Part shown: positions 1 through 10,427 of the stretch, one piece after another
Position numbering within the stretch: the stretch's first letter is position 1
Layout: the number at the start of each line of letters is the position of its first letter
Notes under the pieces: model-generated
What the model saw: the letters and a program-made list of their open reading frames with translations, nothing else
The model's database searches: none
Told to the model about the DNA's origin: nothing
Translations under genes and position numbers: made by a program
Source of the DNA: Bacillus sp. (in: firmicutes)
GTDB taxonomy: Bacteria > Bacillota > Clostridia > Lachnospirales > Lachnospiraceae
Reading direction: 5' to 3'
Assembly: GCA_023666125.1 (NCBI GenBank)
Contig: JAMPCN010000026.1
Location: 1-34,408 of the forward strand
DNA length: 34,408 nucleotides

Positions 1-14
1 AAGGAGCATACAAA

Positions 15-686
15 ATGAATATAGAAAACCAGTTTAATTTAATTGCCAAAGAGTATGACAGCAACCGCAGAAAGTTTATTCCCTGCTTTGATGATTTCTA
101 TAAAAGTACGACAGATTTTATTATTTCTAATATAGATACGCCGAAGCGGATTCTTGATTTGGGTGCGGGAACGGGTCTGTTGACTTATTTTTGGTATCAA
201 CAATGCCCGGATGTGGAATATATGCTTGTAGATATTGCAGAGGAGATGCTGGACGTTGCCCGGAAAAGATTTGCGAGGATAGAGAATATATCATATCAAG
301 TAGATAATTATATTCATCATCTGCCTGATATTTCTTTTGACGTAGTTATTTCCGCGTTATCGATTCATCATCTGGAGGATAGTGAAAAAGCGGGATTATT
401 TGCGAAGATATATCATAAACTGCCGGATGGCGGCATGTTTGTCAATTATGACCAGTTTTGCGCGGCACATCCGAAAACGGATAACTGGTTTAACTTATAT
501 TGGGAAAATCATATCGTAAACAGCGGATTAACGGATAAAGATATAGAGTTATGGAAAGAGCGCAGAATGCTGGATAGGGAATGTTCGGTGGAACAGGAAA
601 CGGATATGTTGAAAGACTGTGGATTTAAAGTAGTTGAATGTGTTTATTCTTATCAGAAATTTTCTGTCATTGCCGCTGTTAAATAA
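15..686 (+). CDS. Class I SAM-dependent methyltransferase
   Basis: A 223-residue protein with the Rossmann-fold methyltransferase signature: motif I LDLGAGTG at residues 47-54, an acidic strand-2 end (VDIAEEML) and a motif IV-like stretch (FDVVISALSIHHLED). It should transfer a methyl group from S-adenosylmethionine; the substrate cannot be read from sequence. The start is supported by AAGGAG at bases 1-6, eight bases upstream of the ATG. There is no signal peptide or membrane segment, so it is probably cytosolic. Its upstream neighbour lies outside the window, and the next gene has its own upstream control region, so no operon partner is visible. The family assignment is firm, the specific function unknown. 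It resembles generic Methyltransf_25/ubiE-like proteins and could act on a small molecule. Confidence 0.85.
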   Translation: MNIENQFNLIAKEYDSNRRKFIPCFDDFYKSTTDFIISNIDTPKRILDLGAGTGLLTYFWYQQCPDVEYMLVDIAEEMLDVARKRFARIENISYQVDNYIHHLPDISFDVVISALSIHHLEDSEKAGLFAKIYHKLPDGGMFVNYDQFCAAHPKTDNWFNLYWENHIVNSGLTDKDIELWKERRMLDRECSVEQETDMLKDCGFKVVECVYSYQKFSVIAAVK

Positions 687-722
687 TAATTTACAATATT
701 AAAAATAATTTGGTGTGATGTA

Positions 723-770
723 GTTGACATAATGTGCCACTAGATGGTACATTTATTATGTTGACATAAT
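723..770 (+). promoter_or_regulatory. Putative control region of the surface glucosaminidase gene: TTGACA direct repeat and inverted repeat
   Basis: GTTGACATAAT occurs twice (723-733 and 760-770). Between them lies an imperfect dyad ATGTGCCA-ctaga-TGGTACAT (732-752, 7 of 8 pairs), nested in an outer CATAAT/ATTATG pair (728-733, 755-760). TTGACA at 724-729 could be a -35 element, but the -10 at the expected distance is poor (GTACAT). An operator or regulator half-sites are therefore as likely as a simple promoter. The repeats are visible; the role is inferred. Confidence 0.4.
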
Positions 771-807
771 ATGGAAAGTGTACGGAAGCGAAAGGACTTA
801 GAAACGA

Positions 808-3800
808 ATGAGAAAAATCGGTCGTACAAAACATCATATCAAATATATATCCTGTATCATGGCGTTAATATTAGGACTTTTGCAGCCATGCGCAGCGCTG
901 GCGGTAGAAGAGAGCGAGACCACAGTCAGCGATTCTGATGCTGAAGAAACGGCAAATGAAAAAGATACGGAAAACAACATTGTCTATATTACGGCGTTTG
1001 AACCTCTGGCGGAGGAAGATTCTTATTTCCCCTGCATGTATAAACCTGCTTTGGAAGAATTGGCGTTTATTTTTCCGGAAACGCTCTCTGTATGGATAGA
1101 GGGGGAAGAATCCGCCACAGAGATAGAAGTGACATGGGAAAGTGAAGAAGATTTTGACGAGACGGCATTGGAGGTTTATGTTTTTTATCCGAAATGGGAT
1201 GAAAGTTTGTATGCGCTGGCAGAGGCCTCAGAAAATGAGATAGAAATTCCGGCGATTACGGTAGAAGTACCGGCGGACAGCAATATGATACATGACCTGG
1301 AGGAAGCGCAGGAAGCTCTTGAGGATATTTCTGAGAATAAAAGCATTCTTGCCTTGGTCTATTTGTGCGATGAATATGAGGTAAAAGACACACCCGGTCA
1401 GGGCGGCGAAACGGTCTGCACAGTGGCAAGCGGGCAGTCTGTACAGATTGTGGACGCTGCGCTTGATGAATACGGAGCTGTCTGGTATCAGGTTATTTTA
1501 TATCAGGGTGAAAAGGAATATAAAGGGTATATAGAGAGGGAGTATCTTGCCACATCCGACGAAGATTTTGCGGAATGGGAAGATACCTATATTGACTTGT
1601 CGGCAGTTCCCATGATGATGGCATTAGATGCCGGTTATCCTGATATAGACCAGTTTCCGGATTCTTATCAGAACGCGCTTTATAGTTTGAAAGAAAAGCA
1701 TCCTGACTGGATTTTTGTCAGAATGGATACTGGTGTTGACTGGAATACCGCCATTGCAAAAGAAATGGGCGATAAGAGCCTTATTTCTTCCAGAAACCCG
1801 GCTTCCTGGCAGAAAGGCCCATGCGGACAGAATGGATGGAGTTATGCCTCCGAGGGAATTTTAAAATACTATATGGATCCGAGAAACTTTCTGACTGACC
1901 CGGCTATTTTTCAATTTGAACAATTAACTTATAATAAATCCTATCATACGACAGATGCGGTGCAGGGAATCTTAAAAAATTCTTTTATGGCGTCCACGAT
2001 TCCGGATGACAGTCAGACCTATGCACAGGCTTTTACGGCAATAGGAGAAAAAACGGGCGTCAGTCCTTTTCATCTTGCGTCCAGAGTATTGCAGGAACAG
2101 GGAGCGCAGGGAACTTCTCCGCTGATATCAGGGAATTATTCAGGATATGCGGGATATTATAACTACTTTAATGTAGGCGCTTCCGGTAAATCGGACGAAG
2201 AAGTGATTGGAAACGGATTGACAGAAGCTGTCAAAAGAGGCTGGAATACGCGGTATAAGTCATTAGAGGGCGGCGCGGCTGTCATTGGCGCAAATTATAT
2301 TTTAAGAGGGCAGGACACTCTTTATCTGGAAAAATTCAATGTTACCAATGGTTTTACACATCAATATATGCAGAATATTGAAGCACCCAATTCGGAAGCC
2401 TCCAATATTCGTAAGGCATATTATAATGCAGGTGCGCTGGAAAACAGTTTTGTGTTTAAAATTCCGGTATATAAAAATATGCCTGCTTCCGCCTGCTCTA
2501 AACCCAACACAACTGACAGCATTACGTTAAATAAAACCTCGGTAAGCAGTCTGGAAGTAAATAAGACGGTAAAGCTGGTTCCGTATGTAAACGGTTCTAA
2601 AGTTGATAATGTCAATAATATGACTTTTACCAGCAATAATACTTCCGTTGCAACGGTGGATAGTTCGGGAAAAGTTACGGCAGTCTCACCGGGAACTGCA
2701 ACCATCAGTTGCACCAGAAGCGGCGCCAATACGGCAACCTGTACAGTGACGGTAGTAAAAGCAAATCCTCAAGTAACCACGCCGACGTTGTCTCCCGTTA
2801 CCTATCGGGAGGGATTGAAATTGTCGGATATTTCCCTGCCGGACGGATGGAAATGGGTGAATGGAAATACAGTGGTAGCGGTAGGTACATATTCTTATGA
2901 AGCGGTATATACTCCGTCCGATACGGTAAAATATAATACGCTTACAAAGGAAGTCAGTTTTACCGTGACAAAAGCTATTCCGGAATGTAAGATGCCGGAA
3001 GCATTAGAGGCGCAGACGGGTTCGGTATTGGGAGATATTATGCTTCCTGATGGTTTTACATGGGAGAGCAACCCGGAAATTGAATTGAAAGAACCGGGTG
3101 AGTATACATTTTATGTATCGTATAATCCGGATGAAGAAAATTATCATGCGGTAAATCATCTTCCGGTCGTAGTGCAGGTAACCGGGGAGACATTGAATTC
3201 TCCTGCCGATGGTGATAATGTATCTTCGGGAAGTACGTCAGGCGGCGGCACGTCAGGCGGTAATGGCGATACATCCGGAAACAACAGTGGCACATCTGGC
3301 GATAACGGTGACATATCCGGTGGCAACGGCAGCAGCGGTACATCAGGTACAGGAACGGGAACCAGCACAACGTCCGGTGGCAGCAGTACATCAGGCACGA
3401 GTACAAGTATGACATCCAGCGGCAACAGCACGTCCGGCAGCGGTAACACATCAGGAACGACGAGTACAAGTGCAAACACAACATCAAGTGCCAGTACATC
3501 CGGCGGCAGCAACACATCTGCCACGAGTACAAGTACGACGTCCAGCGGAAGCACGGCCGGTATAAGTACGGGAAGTACGACGAGCAGCAGTAGTACATTA
3601 GGTACAAGCACAGGTACAACGACAAGTAATGGTACAACATCCGTCAGCAGTACGTCCGGCGGCAACGACAAGTTAGGCACAAGCATGGACTCAACATCCG
3701 GCAGTAGTATATCAAGCGGCAGCAGTACGACGAGTAGTGGAAGTGCATCCGGCACAAATATGGGAAGTACGTCAAGTGACAGTACATCCGGCAGCAATAA

Positions 3801-5154
3801 CGAGCCAGGCACGAGTACCAATACAACGTCCAGTAAAAGCACATATGTCACAAGTACGGCAGCAACACCAAGTAATAGTACTTCAACAGACAACGCGCCT
3901 GCGACATCAAATGATAATACGACCCAGCCAGATGCGTTGAACAATAATACGTCGCAGTCTGATACGTCGAATAATAATACAACGCAACCGTCTGATACGG
4001 GAAATAGCAATACATCAAATAATAACGCGGGAACAAACGCATCCGAATCAGGCAGCGGCGCGCCGTTGATAAGTATACCTGAAAACACAACGCCGACAGA
4101 AAGTAGGAGAAAAAACACTTCGGTGGGCAGCACACTGATTAATCCGCAGACAACCGTGGTGGATGAAAGCGGGATGCAAGCGCAGGAGTCAGGGCAGGAA
4201 GAGGCCTTTTTCAGACCATCCGTAACGATTGCCATGGAAGATACTACCATATTGACGCCCGAGGAATTGCAGATGGCGAAAGAACAGAACTTCAATGTTG
4301 TGCTGGATATGGGAAATTATGCTACATGGAATATTGATATTGATGCAGTGGATATAGATGCCATGGCGGCAACTGATATGGGTATTACATTAGGAACGAA
4401 AAATATACCGACAGAACTGATTGCAGCCATTTTGAGCGGGAATAAATATCTGGAATTCACATTGGCGCATGATGGAGTCTTTGGCTTTAGACCGGTTTTG
4501 TGCATAGCCCTGGACCCGATACATAGTGGCCGATATGCAAATTTGTTTTACTATAACCCGGAGACGGAATTGTTAGAATTTATTTGTGATACCATTATTG
4601 ACGCCAATGGAGTCGCGACATTTGATATAGAGCATGCCTCCAGTTATGTGATTATTGTGAGTGACGCCTCTATGTCAGGCGTGTTGATTTCTGATGATTC
4701 AGCAAATCATATGACACGCTGGATTGTTATAGGAGTACTCATCTGCATGGCAGCGGTCATCATCGGATATGGAATTTTCTTCTACCGGAAAAAGATGCAG
4801 GAAATGGAAGAGGATGACGAGGACGAAGAGGAAGATGGCGACGAGGATGAAGGAGAAGAGGAGGACGAAGAAGAAAATAACGATATGGACGACACAGAGA
4901 ATGATATCGTTATAGAAGATATAAAAATAGAGGATATAAAAGAAGCGGATGAACAAGAGAAAAAAGAATCAGGCGAAGAAGATGACTGGATAGAAGATAA
5001 AGACTGGCACGAGCCGGAAACGCTGAAAGAACCATCAAAAGACAGGTTTGCAGATGACCATGCGGAAGATGACTGGATAGATGATGACGAGTGGAACATC
5101 GAAAACGACTGGATGGACGATGCGGAATGGGAAAAGAAAAATTCCCGCCAATAA
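808..5154 (+). CDS. Giant surface N-acetylglucosaminidase with Ig-like domains, Ser/Thr linker, one TM helix and acidic cytoplasmic tail
   Basis: A 1448-residue exported protein. It has a basic/hydrophobic signal peptide (about 1-32, ending ALA), an acidic spacer, an SH3-like region (about 180-255), and a glucosaminidase domain (about 276-560) like those of clostridial LytB-type autolysins. E430 in RVLQEQG is the likely catalytic acid. A BIG2-type Ig domain (about 568-651) and two related Ig-like modules (about 652-795) follow, then roughly 300 residues rich in Ser, Thr, Gly and Asn, and a further globular region (about 1144-1286). One transmembrane helix (about 1305-1326) is followed by a very acidic C-terminal tail with three tryptophan-containing repeats. 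The role inferred is cell-wall hydrolysis by a protein anchored in the membrane and spanning the wall. The membrane anchor with a long cytoplasmic tail is unusual for such autolysins, which are normally secreted or wall-bound. The gene appears monocistronic, with a strong terminator after it. Confidence 0.8.
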   Translation: MRKIGRTKHHIKYISCIMALILGLLQPCAALAVEESETTVSDSDAEETANEKDTENNIVYITAFEPLAEEDSYFPCMYKPALEELAFIFPETLSVWIEGEESATEIEVTWESEEDFDETALEVYVFYPKWDESLYALAEASENEIEIPAITVEVPADSNMIHDLEEAQEALEDISENKSILALVYLCDEYEVKDTPGQGGETVCTVASGQSVQIVDAALDEYGAVWYQVILYQGEKEYKGYIEREYLATSDEDFAEWEDTYIDLSAVPMMMALDAGYPDIDQFPDSYQNALYSLKEKHPDWIFVRMDTGVDWNTAIAKEMGDKSLISSRNPASWQKGPCGQNGWSYASEGILKYYMDPRNFLTDPAIFQFEQLTYNKSYHTTDAVQGILKNSFMASTIPDDSQTYAQAFTAIGEKTGVSPFHLASRVLQEQGAQGTSPLISGNYSGYAGYYNYFNVGASGKSDEEVIGNGLTEAVKRGWNTRYKSLEGGAAVIGANYILRGQDTLYLEKFNVTNGFTHQYMQNIEAPNSEASNIRKAYYNAGALENSFVFKIPVYKNMPASACSKPNTTDSITLNKTSVSSLEVNKTVKLVPYVNGSKVDNVNNMTFTSNNTSVATVDSSGKVTAVSPGTATISCTRSGANTATCTVTVVKANPQVTTPTLSPVTYREGLKLSDISLPDGWKWVNGNTVVAVGTYSYEAVYTPSDTVKYNTLTKEVSFTVTKAIPECKMPEALEAQTGSVLGDIMLPDGFTWESNPEIELKEPGEYTFYVSYNPDEENYHAVNHLPVVVQVTGETLNSPADGDNVSSGSTSGGGTSGGNGDTSGNNSGTSGDNGDISGGNGSSGTSGTGTGTSTTSGGSSTSGTSTSMTSSGNSTSGSGNTSGTTSTSANTTSSASTSGGSNTSATSTSTTSSGSTAGISTGSTTSSSSTLGTSTGTTTSNGTTSVSSTSGGNDKLGTSMDSTSGSSISSGSSTTSSGSASGTNMGSTSSDSTSGSNNEPGTSTNTTSSKSTYVTSTAATPSNSTSTDNAPATSNDNTTQPDALNNNTSQSDTSNNNTTQPSDTGNSNTSNNNAGTNASESGSGAPLISIPENTTPTESRRKNTSVGSTLINPQTTVVDESGMQAQESGQEEAFFRPSVTIAMEDTTILTPEELQMAKEQNFNVVLDMGNYATWNIDIDAVDIDAMAATDMGITLGTKNIPTELIAAILSGNKYLEFTLAHDGVFGFRPVLCIALDPIHSGRYANLFYYNPETELLEFICDTIIDANGVATFDIEHASSYVIIVSDASMSGVLISDDSANHMTRWIVIGVLICMAAVIIGYGIFFYRKKMQEMEEDDEDEEEDGDEDEGEEEDEEENNDMDDTENDIVIEDIKIEDIKEADEQEKKESGEEDDWIEDKDWHEPETLKEPSKDRFADDHAEDDWIDDDEWNIENDWMDDAEWEKKNSRQ

Positions 5155-5164
5155 AAGATTTTGC

Positions 5165-5211
5165 AAGAAAAGTATAGAAAAAGTAATTTCCTCTATACTT
5201 TTCTTTTTTTT
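5165..5211 (+). terminator. Rho-independent terminator after the surface glucosaminidase
   Basis: A 14-bp perfect stem (AAGAAAAGTATAGA at 5165-5178 with TCTATACTTTTCTT at 5192-5205) has a 13-base loop and is followed directly by a run of T. The uvrB promoter region begins within a few bases. Confidence 0.9.
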
Positions 5212-5215
5212 GTGG

Positions 5216-5240
5216 TATACTAATGTAGAATGTATGTTCG
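5216..5240 (+). promoter_or_regulatory. uvrBA promoter -10 element with LexA-like (SOS) box
   Basis: TATACT (5216-5221) is a likely -10 element; the matching -35 is weak and lies within the terminator. Just downstream, GAATGTATGTTC (5228-5239, followed by G) matches the Gram-positive LexA/DinR box pattern GAAC-N4-GTTC except for one base in the left arm. uvrB is a known SOS gene in Bacillus, and the position over the transcription start suits repression. LexA binding is inferred from the motif. Confidence 0.5.
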
Positions 5241-5291
5241 AGAACGAATTATTTTCATAATGGAAATAGTTCAAATGAAAGAGAGAACTTT

Positions 5292-7286
5292 ATGGACCAC
5301 TTTGAATTAGTATCGCCATATCAACCCACCGGCGACCAGCCGCAGGCAATCGCCGAACTGGTGGAAGGCTTCAAAAAGGGCAACCAATTCCAGACGCTGC
5401 TTGGCGTTACCGGTTCCGGTAAGACGTTTACGATGGCGAATATCATCCAGCAATTAAATAAACCGACGCTTGTCATAGCGCATAATAAAACACTGGCGGC
5501 TCAGTTATATGGAGAATTTAAAGAGTTTTTCCCGCACAACGCCGTGGAATATTTTGTCTCCTACTACGATTATTACCAGCCGGAAGCATATGTTCCGTCT
5601 ACGGATACTTATATTGCGAAAGATTCTGCAATTAATGAAGAAATTGATAAACTGCGTCTGTCCGCGACAGCCTCATTGACGGAACGGAAAGATGTTGTGG
5701 TTATCGCCAGCGTTTCCTGTATCTACGGACTGGGAAGCCCGGACGACTATATGGAAATGATTGTTTCCCTGCGACCGGGCATGACGAAAGACAGAGATCA
5801 GGTTATCAGAGAATTGATTGACATTCAATATAACAGGAACGATATGGATTTAGAGCGAAGCTGTTTCCGTGTGCGCGGAGACGTGCTGGAAGTATATCCG
5901 GCGGAGGGCGGCGACTATTTAATCCGCATTGAATTTTTCGGGGATGAAATAGACCGGATTGCGCAGGTGGACCCGCTGACCGGACAGGTACATGCCACAC
6001 TGGAACATATCGCCATTTTCCCGGCGTCCCATTATGTCGTACCGCAGGAGAAAATTAATGCGGCATGTAAAAATATTGAAATAGAACTGGAAGAACAGAT
6101 AAAATATTTTAAGGGCGAGGATAAACTTTTAGAGGCGCAGCGTATTGCGGAACGCACTAATTTCGATATCGAGATGATGCGGGAAACCGGATTTTGTTCC
6201 GGCGTCGAGAATTATTCCAGACATCTAAGCGGTATGGCGCCGGGAGCGACGCCGCTTACACTGATGGATTATTTTAAGGGGGAATATCTGATTATTATAG
6301 ATGAATCCCATATGACGGTGCCGCAGATTCGGGGTATGTATGCGGGCGACCGTTCGCGGAAAACGACTTTGGTAGACTATGGATTCCGTCTGCCGTCTGC
6401 GCTGGATAACAGACCGCTGAACTTTGAGGAGTTTGAGCAGCATATCGACCAGATGTTGTTTGTATCGGCAACGCCCTCTGACTATGAGGCGGAACATGAA
6501 CTGCTGCGCACGGAGCAGATTATCCGTCCGACAGGGTTATTGGACCCGGAAGTGGATGTGCGGCCTGTAGAGGGACAGATTGATGATTTGATTGCGGAAG
6601 TGAACAAAGAAGTGGAAAAGAAACATAAAATACTGGTTACCACATTGACAAAACGTATGGCGGAGGACTTAACGGAATACATGAATGATGTGGGAATCCG
6701 TGTAAAGTATCTGCATTCGGATATTGATACGCTGGAACGAGCCGAAATTATCCGTGATATGAGGCTGGATGTATTCGACGTTTTGGTTGGCATCAATCTT
6801 TTGCGGGAGGGACTCGATATTCCCGAGATTGCGCTGGTAGCGATTCTGGATGCGGATAAGGAGGGGTTCTTACGTTCAGAAACTTCTTTAATACAGACTA
6901 TCGGGCGTGCCGCAAGAAACGTGGACGGACACGTTATTATGTATGCCGACCAGATGACGGACTCCATGCAAAACGCAATATCCGAAACAAACAGGCGGCG
7001 TGAGATTCAGCAGAAGTATAACGAGGAACATCATATTACGCCGCAGTCCATCAGAAAGTCGGTCCGTGACTTAATCAGCATTTCCAAAGTCATTGCCAAA
7101 GAGGAAGTACGCTTTGAGAAAGACCCTGAATCCATGAATGCTCAGGAATTAGAGAAGTTGATTAAAGATGTGGAAAAGAAGATGAAGAAAGCGGCGGCGG
7201 ATTTGAACTTTGAAGCGGCGGCGGAATTGCGCGACCAGATGGTGAACTTAAAGAAAATGCTAAGAGATATAGAGAAAGGGGCATAA
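5292..7286 (+). CDS. uvrB: UvrABC excision repair helicase subunit UvrB
   Basis: A 664-residue protein of normal UvrB length. It is the damage-verification subunit of nucleotide excision repair: UvrA loads it on damaged DNA, and it then recruits UvrC for incision. Visible features are Walker A GVTGSGKT (about residues 38-45), the beta-hairpin region [12 protein letters not shown], helicase motifs including DESH, the motif VI region QTIGRAARN, and the C-terminal UVR motif ([13 protein letters not shown]) that contacts UvrC. It is the first gene of a pair with uvrA, 7 bases apart, behind a probable SOS-controlled promoter. Nothing is truncated or missing. Assignment is essentially certain. Confidence 0.98.
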   Translation: MDHFELVSPYQPTGDQPQAIAELVEGFKKGNQFQTLLGVTGSGKTFTMANIIQQLNKPTLVIAHNKTLAAQLYGEFKEFFPHNAVEYFVSYYDYYQPEAYVPSTDTYIAKDSAINEEIDKLRLSATASLTERKDVVVIASVSCIYGLGSPDDYMEMIVSLRPGMTKDRDQVIRELIDIQYNRNDMDLERSCFRVRGDVLEVYPAEGGDYLIRIEFFGDEIDRIAQVDPLTGQVHATLEHIAIFPASHYVVPQEKINAACKNIEIELEEQIKYFKGEDKLLEAQRIAERTNFDIEMMRETGFCSGVENYSRHLSGMAPGATPLTLMDYFKGEYLIIIDESHMTVPQIRGMYAGDRSRKTTLVDYGFRLPSALDNRPLNFEEFEQHIDQMLFVSATPSDYEAEHELLRTEQIIRPTGLLDPEVDVRPVEGQIDDLIAEVNKEVEKKHKILVTTLTKRMAEDLTEYMNDVGIRVKYLHSDIDTLERAEIIRDMRLDVFDVLVGINLLREGLDIPEIALVAILDADKEGFLRSETSLIQTIGRAARNVDGHVIMYADQMTDSMQNAISETNRRREIQQKYNEEHHITPQSIRKSVRDLISISKVIAKEEVRFEKDPESMNAQELEKLIKDVEKKMKKAAADLNFEAAAELRDQMVNLKKMLRDIEKGA

Positions 7287-7293
7287 TGATAAA

Positions 7294-10155
7294 ATGGCGG
7301 ATACGGTAAAAATGCGGCCAAGAGAATACATTAAAATCAGAGGAGCCAATGAGCATAATTTAAAAAATCTTAATGTGGACATTCCGAGAAATGAATTTGT
7401 TGTTTTAACGGGGCTTTCGGGTTCCGGAAAATCTTCTTTGGCGTTTGATACTATTTATGCGGAGGGACAGAGACGGTATATGGAGTCGCTTTCGTCCTAT
7501 GCCAGACAGTTTTTAGGACAGATGGAAAAACCGAACGTAGAGAAAATAGAAGGTCTTTCCCCTGCGATATCAATCGACCAAAAATCCACGAACCGGAACC
7601 CTCGTTCCACGGTGGGAACGGTTACGGAGATTTATGACTATTTTCGTCTGCTTTATGCAAGGATAGGCATTCCGCACTGCCCGAACTGTGGAAAGGAAAT
7701 TAGAAGACAGAGCGTGGACCAGATGACGGACCAGATTCTTGCCATGCCGGAGGGAACGAAAATTCAGCTTTTGGCGCCGGTTGTCAGAGGACGTAAGGGC
7801 GAACATGCCAAGGTATTTGACAGGGCGAAAAAAAGCGGTTACGTCAGAGTCAGGGTGGATGGAAACCTTTATGAATTATCCGAAGAAATCAAGCTGGATA
7901 AAAATATCAAACATAACATTGAAATTATTGTAGACAGACTGGTGGTAAAAGAGGGGATTGAAAGACGTCTGACGGATTCGATAGAAAATGTGCTGGCATT
8001 GGCGGACGGTCTGCTGATCCTGGATGTGATTGGCGGCGAACCGATTACATTCAGTGAAAGTTTTTCCTGCCCGGACTGTGGTATCAGCATAGGAGAAATC
8101 GAACCGAGAAGTTTTTCTTTCAATAACCCGTTTGGAGCCTGCCCGGAATGTTTCGGCTTGGGATATAAAATGGAATTTGATGCGGATTTGATGATTCCCG
8201 ATAAAAGCGTGAGCCTGCGGGATGGTGCGATTGTGGTTATGGGATGGCAGTCGAGCGGAAATGACGGCAGTTTTACCAATGCCATCTTACAGGCGCTTGC
8301 CAAAGAATACGGTTTCAGTCTGGATACGCCGTTTGGAGAACTGCCTGATTCCATACAGGATATGCTGATTCATGGAACGAACGACAGAAAGGTGGATGTG
8401 CATTACAAAGGGCAGCGCGGCGAGGGCGTATACCCGATTGCGTTTGAGGGTCTGATTAAAAATGTGGAGCGAAGATACAGGGAAACCGCTTCGGATATTA
8501 CAAAACAGGAATATGAAACTTTTATGCGCATTACGCCGTGCAGGGAATGTAAAGGCATGCGTCTGAAAAAAGAGTCGCTTGCCGTAACGGTATGCGATAA
8601 AAACATACATGAAATTACTTCTTTTTCCATCAAGAATCTGCATGAGTTTATCGGTAATATGAACCTGACGAAACAGCAGGAATTGATTGGCAAGCAGATT
8701 CTAAAGGAAATAAAGGCGCGGGTCGGATTTTTGATAGAAGTCGGCCTGGAATATTTATCGTTATCCAGAGCAACCGGTACATTATCCGGCGGAGAGGCGC
8801 AGCGAATCCGACTGGCAACGCAGATTGGTTCCGGTCTGGTCGGCGTGTGCTATATTCTGGACGAACCCAGTATCGGGCTGCATCAGCGGGATAATGACAA
8901 ACTGATAGCGGCGCTGAAAAATCTGAAGGACATGGGTAATACGCTTATCGTTGTGGAGCATGATGAAGATACGATGTTTGCGGCGGATCATATTGTGGAT
9001 ATCGGTCCGGGTGCGGGTTCCCACGGCGGTGAAGTTGTGGCACAGGGAACTGCGGAAGAAATCATGCAGGTGGAAGAGTCCGTCACAGGGCAGTATTTAA
9101 GCGGGAAATTGCAGATTATGATTCCGAAGAGCAGAAGAAAACCGCAGGGCTATCTTACCATCAAGGGAGCGGAGGAAAATAATTTAAAGAAGATAAACGT
9201 CAAGCTTCCTTTAAGCGTGATGACATGCGTAACGGGCGTTTCCGGTTCGGGGAAAAGTTCCCTTATTAATGAAATCCTTTATAAACGGCTGGCAAGGGAT
9301 TTAAACAGAGCCAGAACGATACCTGGGAAGCACCAGAATATTCTGGGAATCGAACAGCTTGATAAGGTAATCGCCATCGACCAGTCGCCAATCGGCAGGA
9401 CGCCCCGTTCCAATCCGGCGACCTATACGGGCGTTTTTGACCAGATTAGAGATTTATTTGCGGCAACTGCGGACGCCAAGGCAAGAGGTTATAAGAAAGG
9501 CAGATTCAGTTTTAATGTGAAAGGCGGACGCTGCGAAGCATGCAGTGGAGACGGTATTTTAAAAATCGAAATGCACTTTCTGCCGGATGTTTATGTACCC
9601 TGTGAAGTCTGCGGCGGGAAACGCTACAATAGAGAGACGCTGGAAGTCAAATACAAAGGCAAGAGCATTTATGATGTGCTTGACATGACGGTGGAAGAGG
9701 CGCTTCCATTCTTTGAAAATGTACCGTCTATCCGTCGCAAGATAGAGACTTTGTATGATGTAGGCCTTTCCTATGTAAAATTAGGACAGCCCTCCACAAC
9801 ATTGTCCGGCGGCGAGGCGCAGCGTATCAAGCTGGCGACGGAGTTAAGCAGGCGCAGCACCGGTAAAACGATTTATATACTGGACGAGCCGACAACGGGG
9901 CTGCATTTTGCGGATGTCAGTAAATTGGTAGATATTCTGCATAAATTAACGGACGGAGGAAATACCGTTGTTGTCATCGAACATAATCTTGACGTGATTA
10001 AGACTGCGGATTATATCATAGATTTAGGACCCGAGGGCGGTGACGGCGGCGGAACCGTGATTGCGGAGGGAACGCCGGAGCAGATTGCAAACAATCCTGA
10101 CTCCTATACCGGAATCTATGTGAAAAAAATGTTGGAAAGGGCGAAAAAATATTGA
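7294..10155 (+). CDS. uvrA: UvrABC excision repair ATPase subunit UvrA
   Basis: A 953-residue ABC-type ATPase that recognises bulky DNA lesions and loads UvrB. Two nucleotide-binding domains are visible: Walker [11 protein letters not shown] near the N-terminus and [10 protein letters not shown] in the second half, and two signature motifs LSGGEAQRI. Zinc-finger cysteine pairs are present (CPNC, CPDC, CPEC in the first half; CEAC and CEVC in the second). Its length matches the family. It is co-transcribed with uvrB, with a GAAAGGGG ribosome binding site inside the end of uvrB. A terminator follows at about 10224. No unusual features. Confidence 0.98.
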   Translation: MADTVKMRPREYIKIRGANEHNLKNLNVDIPRNEFVVLTGLSGSGKSSLAFDTIYAEGQRRYMESLSSYARQFLGQMEKPNVEKIEGLSPAISIDQKSTNRNPRSTVGTVTEIYDYFRLLYARIGIPHCPNCGKEIRRQSVDQMTDQILAMPEGTKIQLLAPVVRGRKGEHAKVFDRAKKSGYVRVRVDGNLYELSEEIKLDKNIKHNIEIIVDRLVVKEGIERRLTDSIENVLALADGLLILDVIGGEPITFSESFSCPDCGISIGEIEPRSFSFNNPFGACPECFGLGYKMEFDADLMIPDKSVSLRDGAIVVMGWQSSGNDGSFTNAILQALAKEYGFSLDTPFGELPDSIQDMLIHGTNDRKVDVHYKGQRGEGVYPIAFEGLIKNVERRYRETASDITKQEYETFMRITPCRECKGMRLKKESLAVTVCDKNIHEITSFSIKNLHEFIGNMNLTKQQELIGKQILKEIKARVGFLIEVGLEYLSLSRATGTLSGGEAQRIRLATQIGSGLVGVCYILDEPSIGLHQRDNDKLIAALKNLKDMGNTLIVVEHDEDTMFAADHIVDIGPGAGSHGGEVVAQGTAEEIMQVEESVTGQYLSGKLQIMIPKSRRKPQGYLTIKGAEENNLKKINVKLPLSVMTCVTGVSGSGKSSLINEILYKRLARDLNRARTIPGKHQNILGIEQLDKVIAIDQSPIGRTPRSNPATYTGVFDQIRDLFAATADAKARGYKKGRFSFNVKGGRCEACSGDGILKIEMHFLPDVYVPCEVCGGKRYNRETLEVKYKGKSIYDVLDMTVEEALPFFENVPSIRRKIETLYDVGLSYVKLGQPSTTLSGGEAQRIKLATELSRRSTGKTIYILDEPTTGLHFADVSKLVDILHKLTDGGNTVVVIEHNLDVIKTADYIIDLGPEGGDGGGTVIAEGTPEQIANNPDSYTGIYVKKMLERAKKY

Positions 10156-10223
10156 TAAAAATAAAAAATAGGGGTTAAGAAAACTGAAAAACATGCCGAT
10201 ATAACCCTTAAGCATGGATGCTG

Positions 10224-10255
10224 AAACCAGGACAGACGGAACTGTTCTGGTTTTT
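10224..10255 (+). terminator. Rho-independent terminator of uvrBA
   Basis: A 12-bp stem including one G-T wobble (AAACCAGGACAG with CTGTTCTGGTTT, loop acggaa) ends in TTTTT. A weaker hairpin (GGGGTTA with TAACCC) lies just upstream, between the uvrA stop and this element. Confidence 0.85.
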
Positions 10256-10290
10256 GTACCTTAAATTTGTAAAAAATTTGTGAAATCACT

Positions 10291-10318
10291 TTGAAAAACT
10301 CTTTCTTTAGGTTATAAT
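10291..10318 (+). promoter_or_regulatory. Sigma-A type promoter of the mbl-flhO-flhP operon
   Basis: TTGAAA (10291-10296), a 16-base spacer and a perfect TATAAT (10313-10318). It leaves a leader of about 100 bases before mbl, which contains a short palindrome (CGAATT-atgc-AATTCG, about 10328-10343). A later TTGACA at 10345 has no convincing -10. Confidence 0.7.
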
Positions 10319-10427
10319 GTATGCAGCGAATTATGCAATTCGATTTGACAGCCCTATTTAGATGTTTAGTTTAGTGGCAATTGGAGATTATGTAAATATG
10401 GATACCGTAAGAAAGGGGTTAAAATAA

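Noticed and set aside
3219..4060. Possible minisatellite or tandem repeat
   Set aside because: The DNA units (ACATCCGGC-like) vary in length and sequence; it is a low-complexity Ser/Thr/Gly coding linker rather than a regular tandem repeat.
3156..4295. Long open frame (379 codons) on the minus strand, rich in Val, Leu and Pro
   Set aside because: It is antisense to the Ser/Thr/Gly low-complexity part of the surface protein; the biased sense codons remove stops on the other strand. It has no ribosome binding site or recognisable domain.
10345..10373. Second promoter (TTGACA) for mbl
   Set aside because: No acceptable -10 at 16-18 bases (AGTTTA only).
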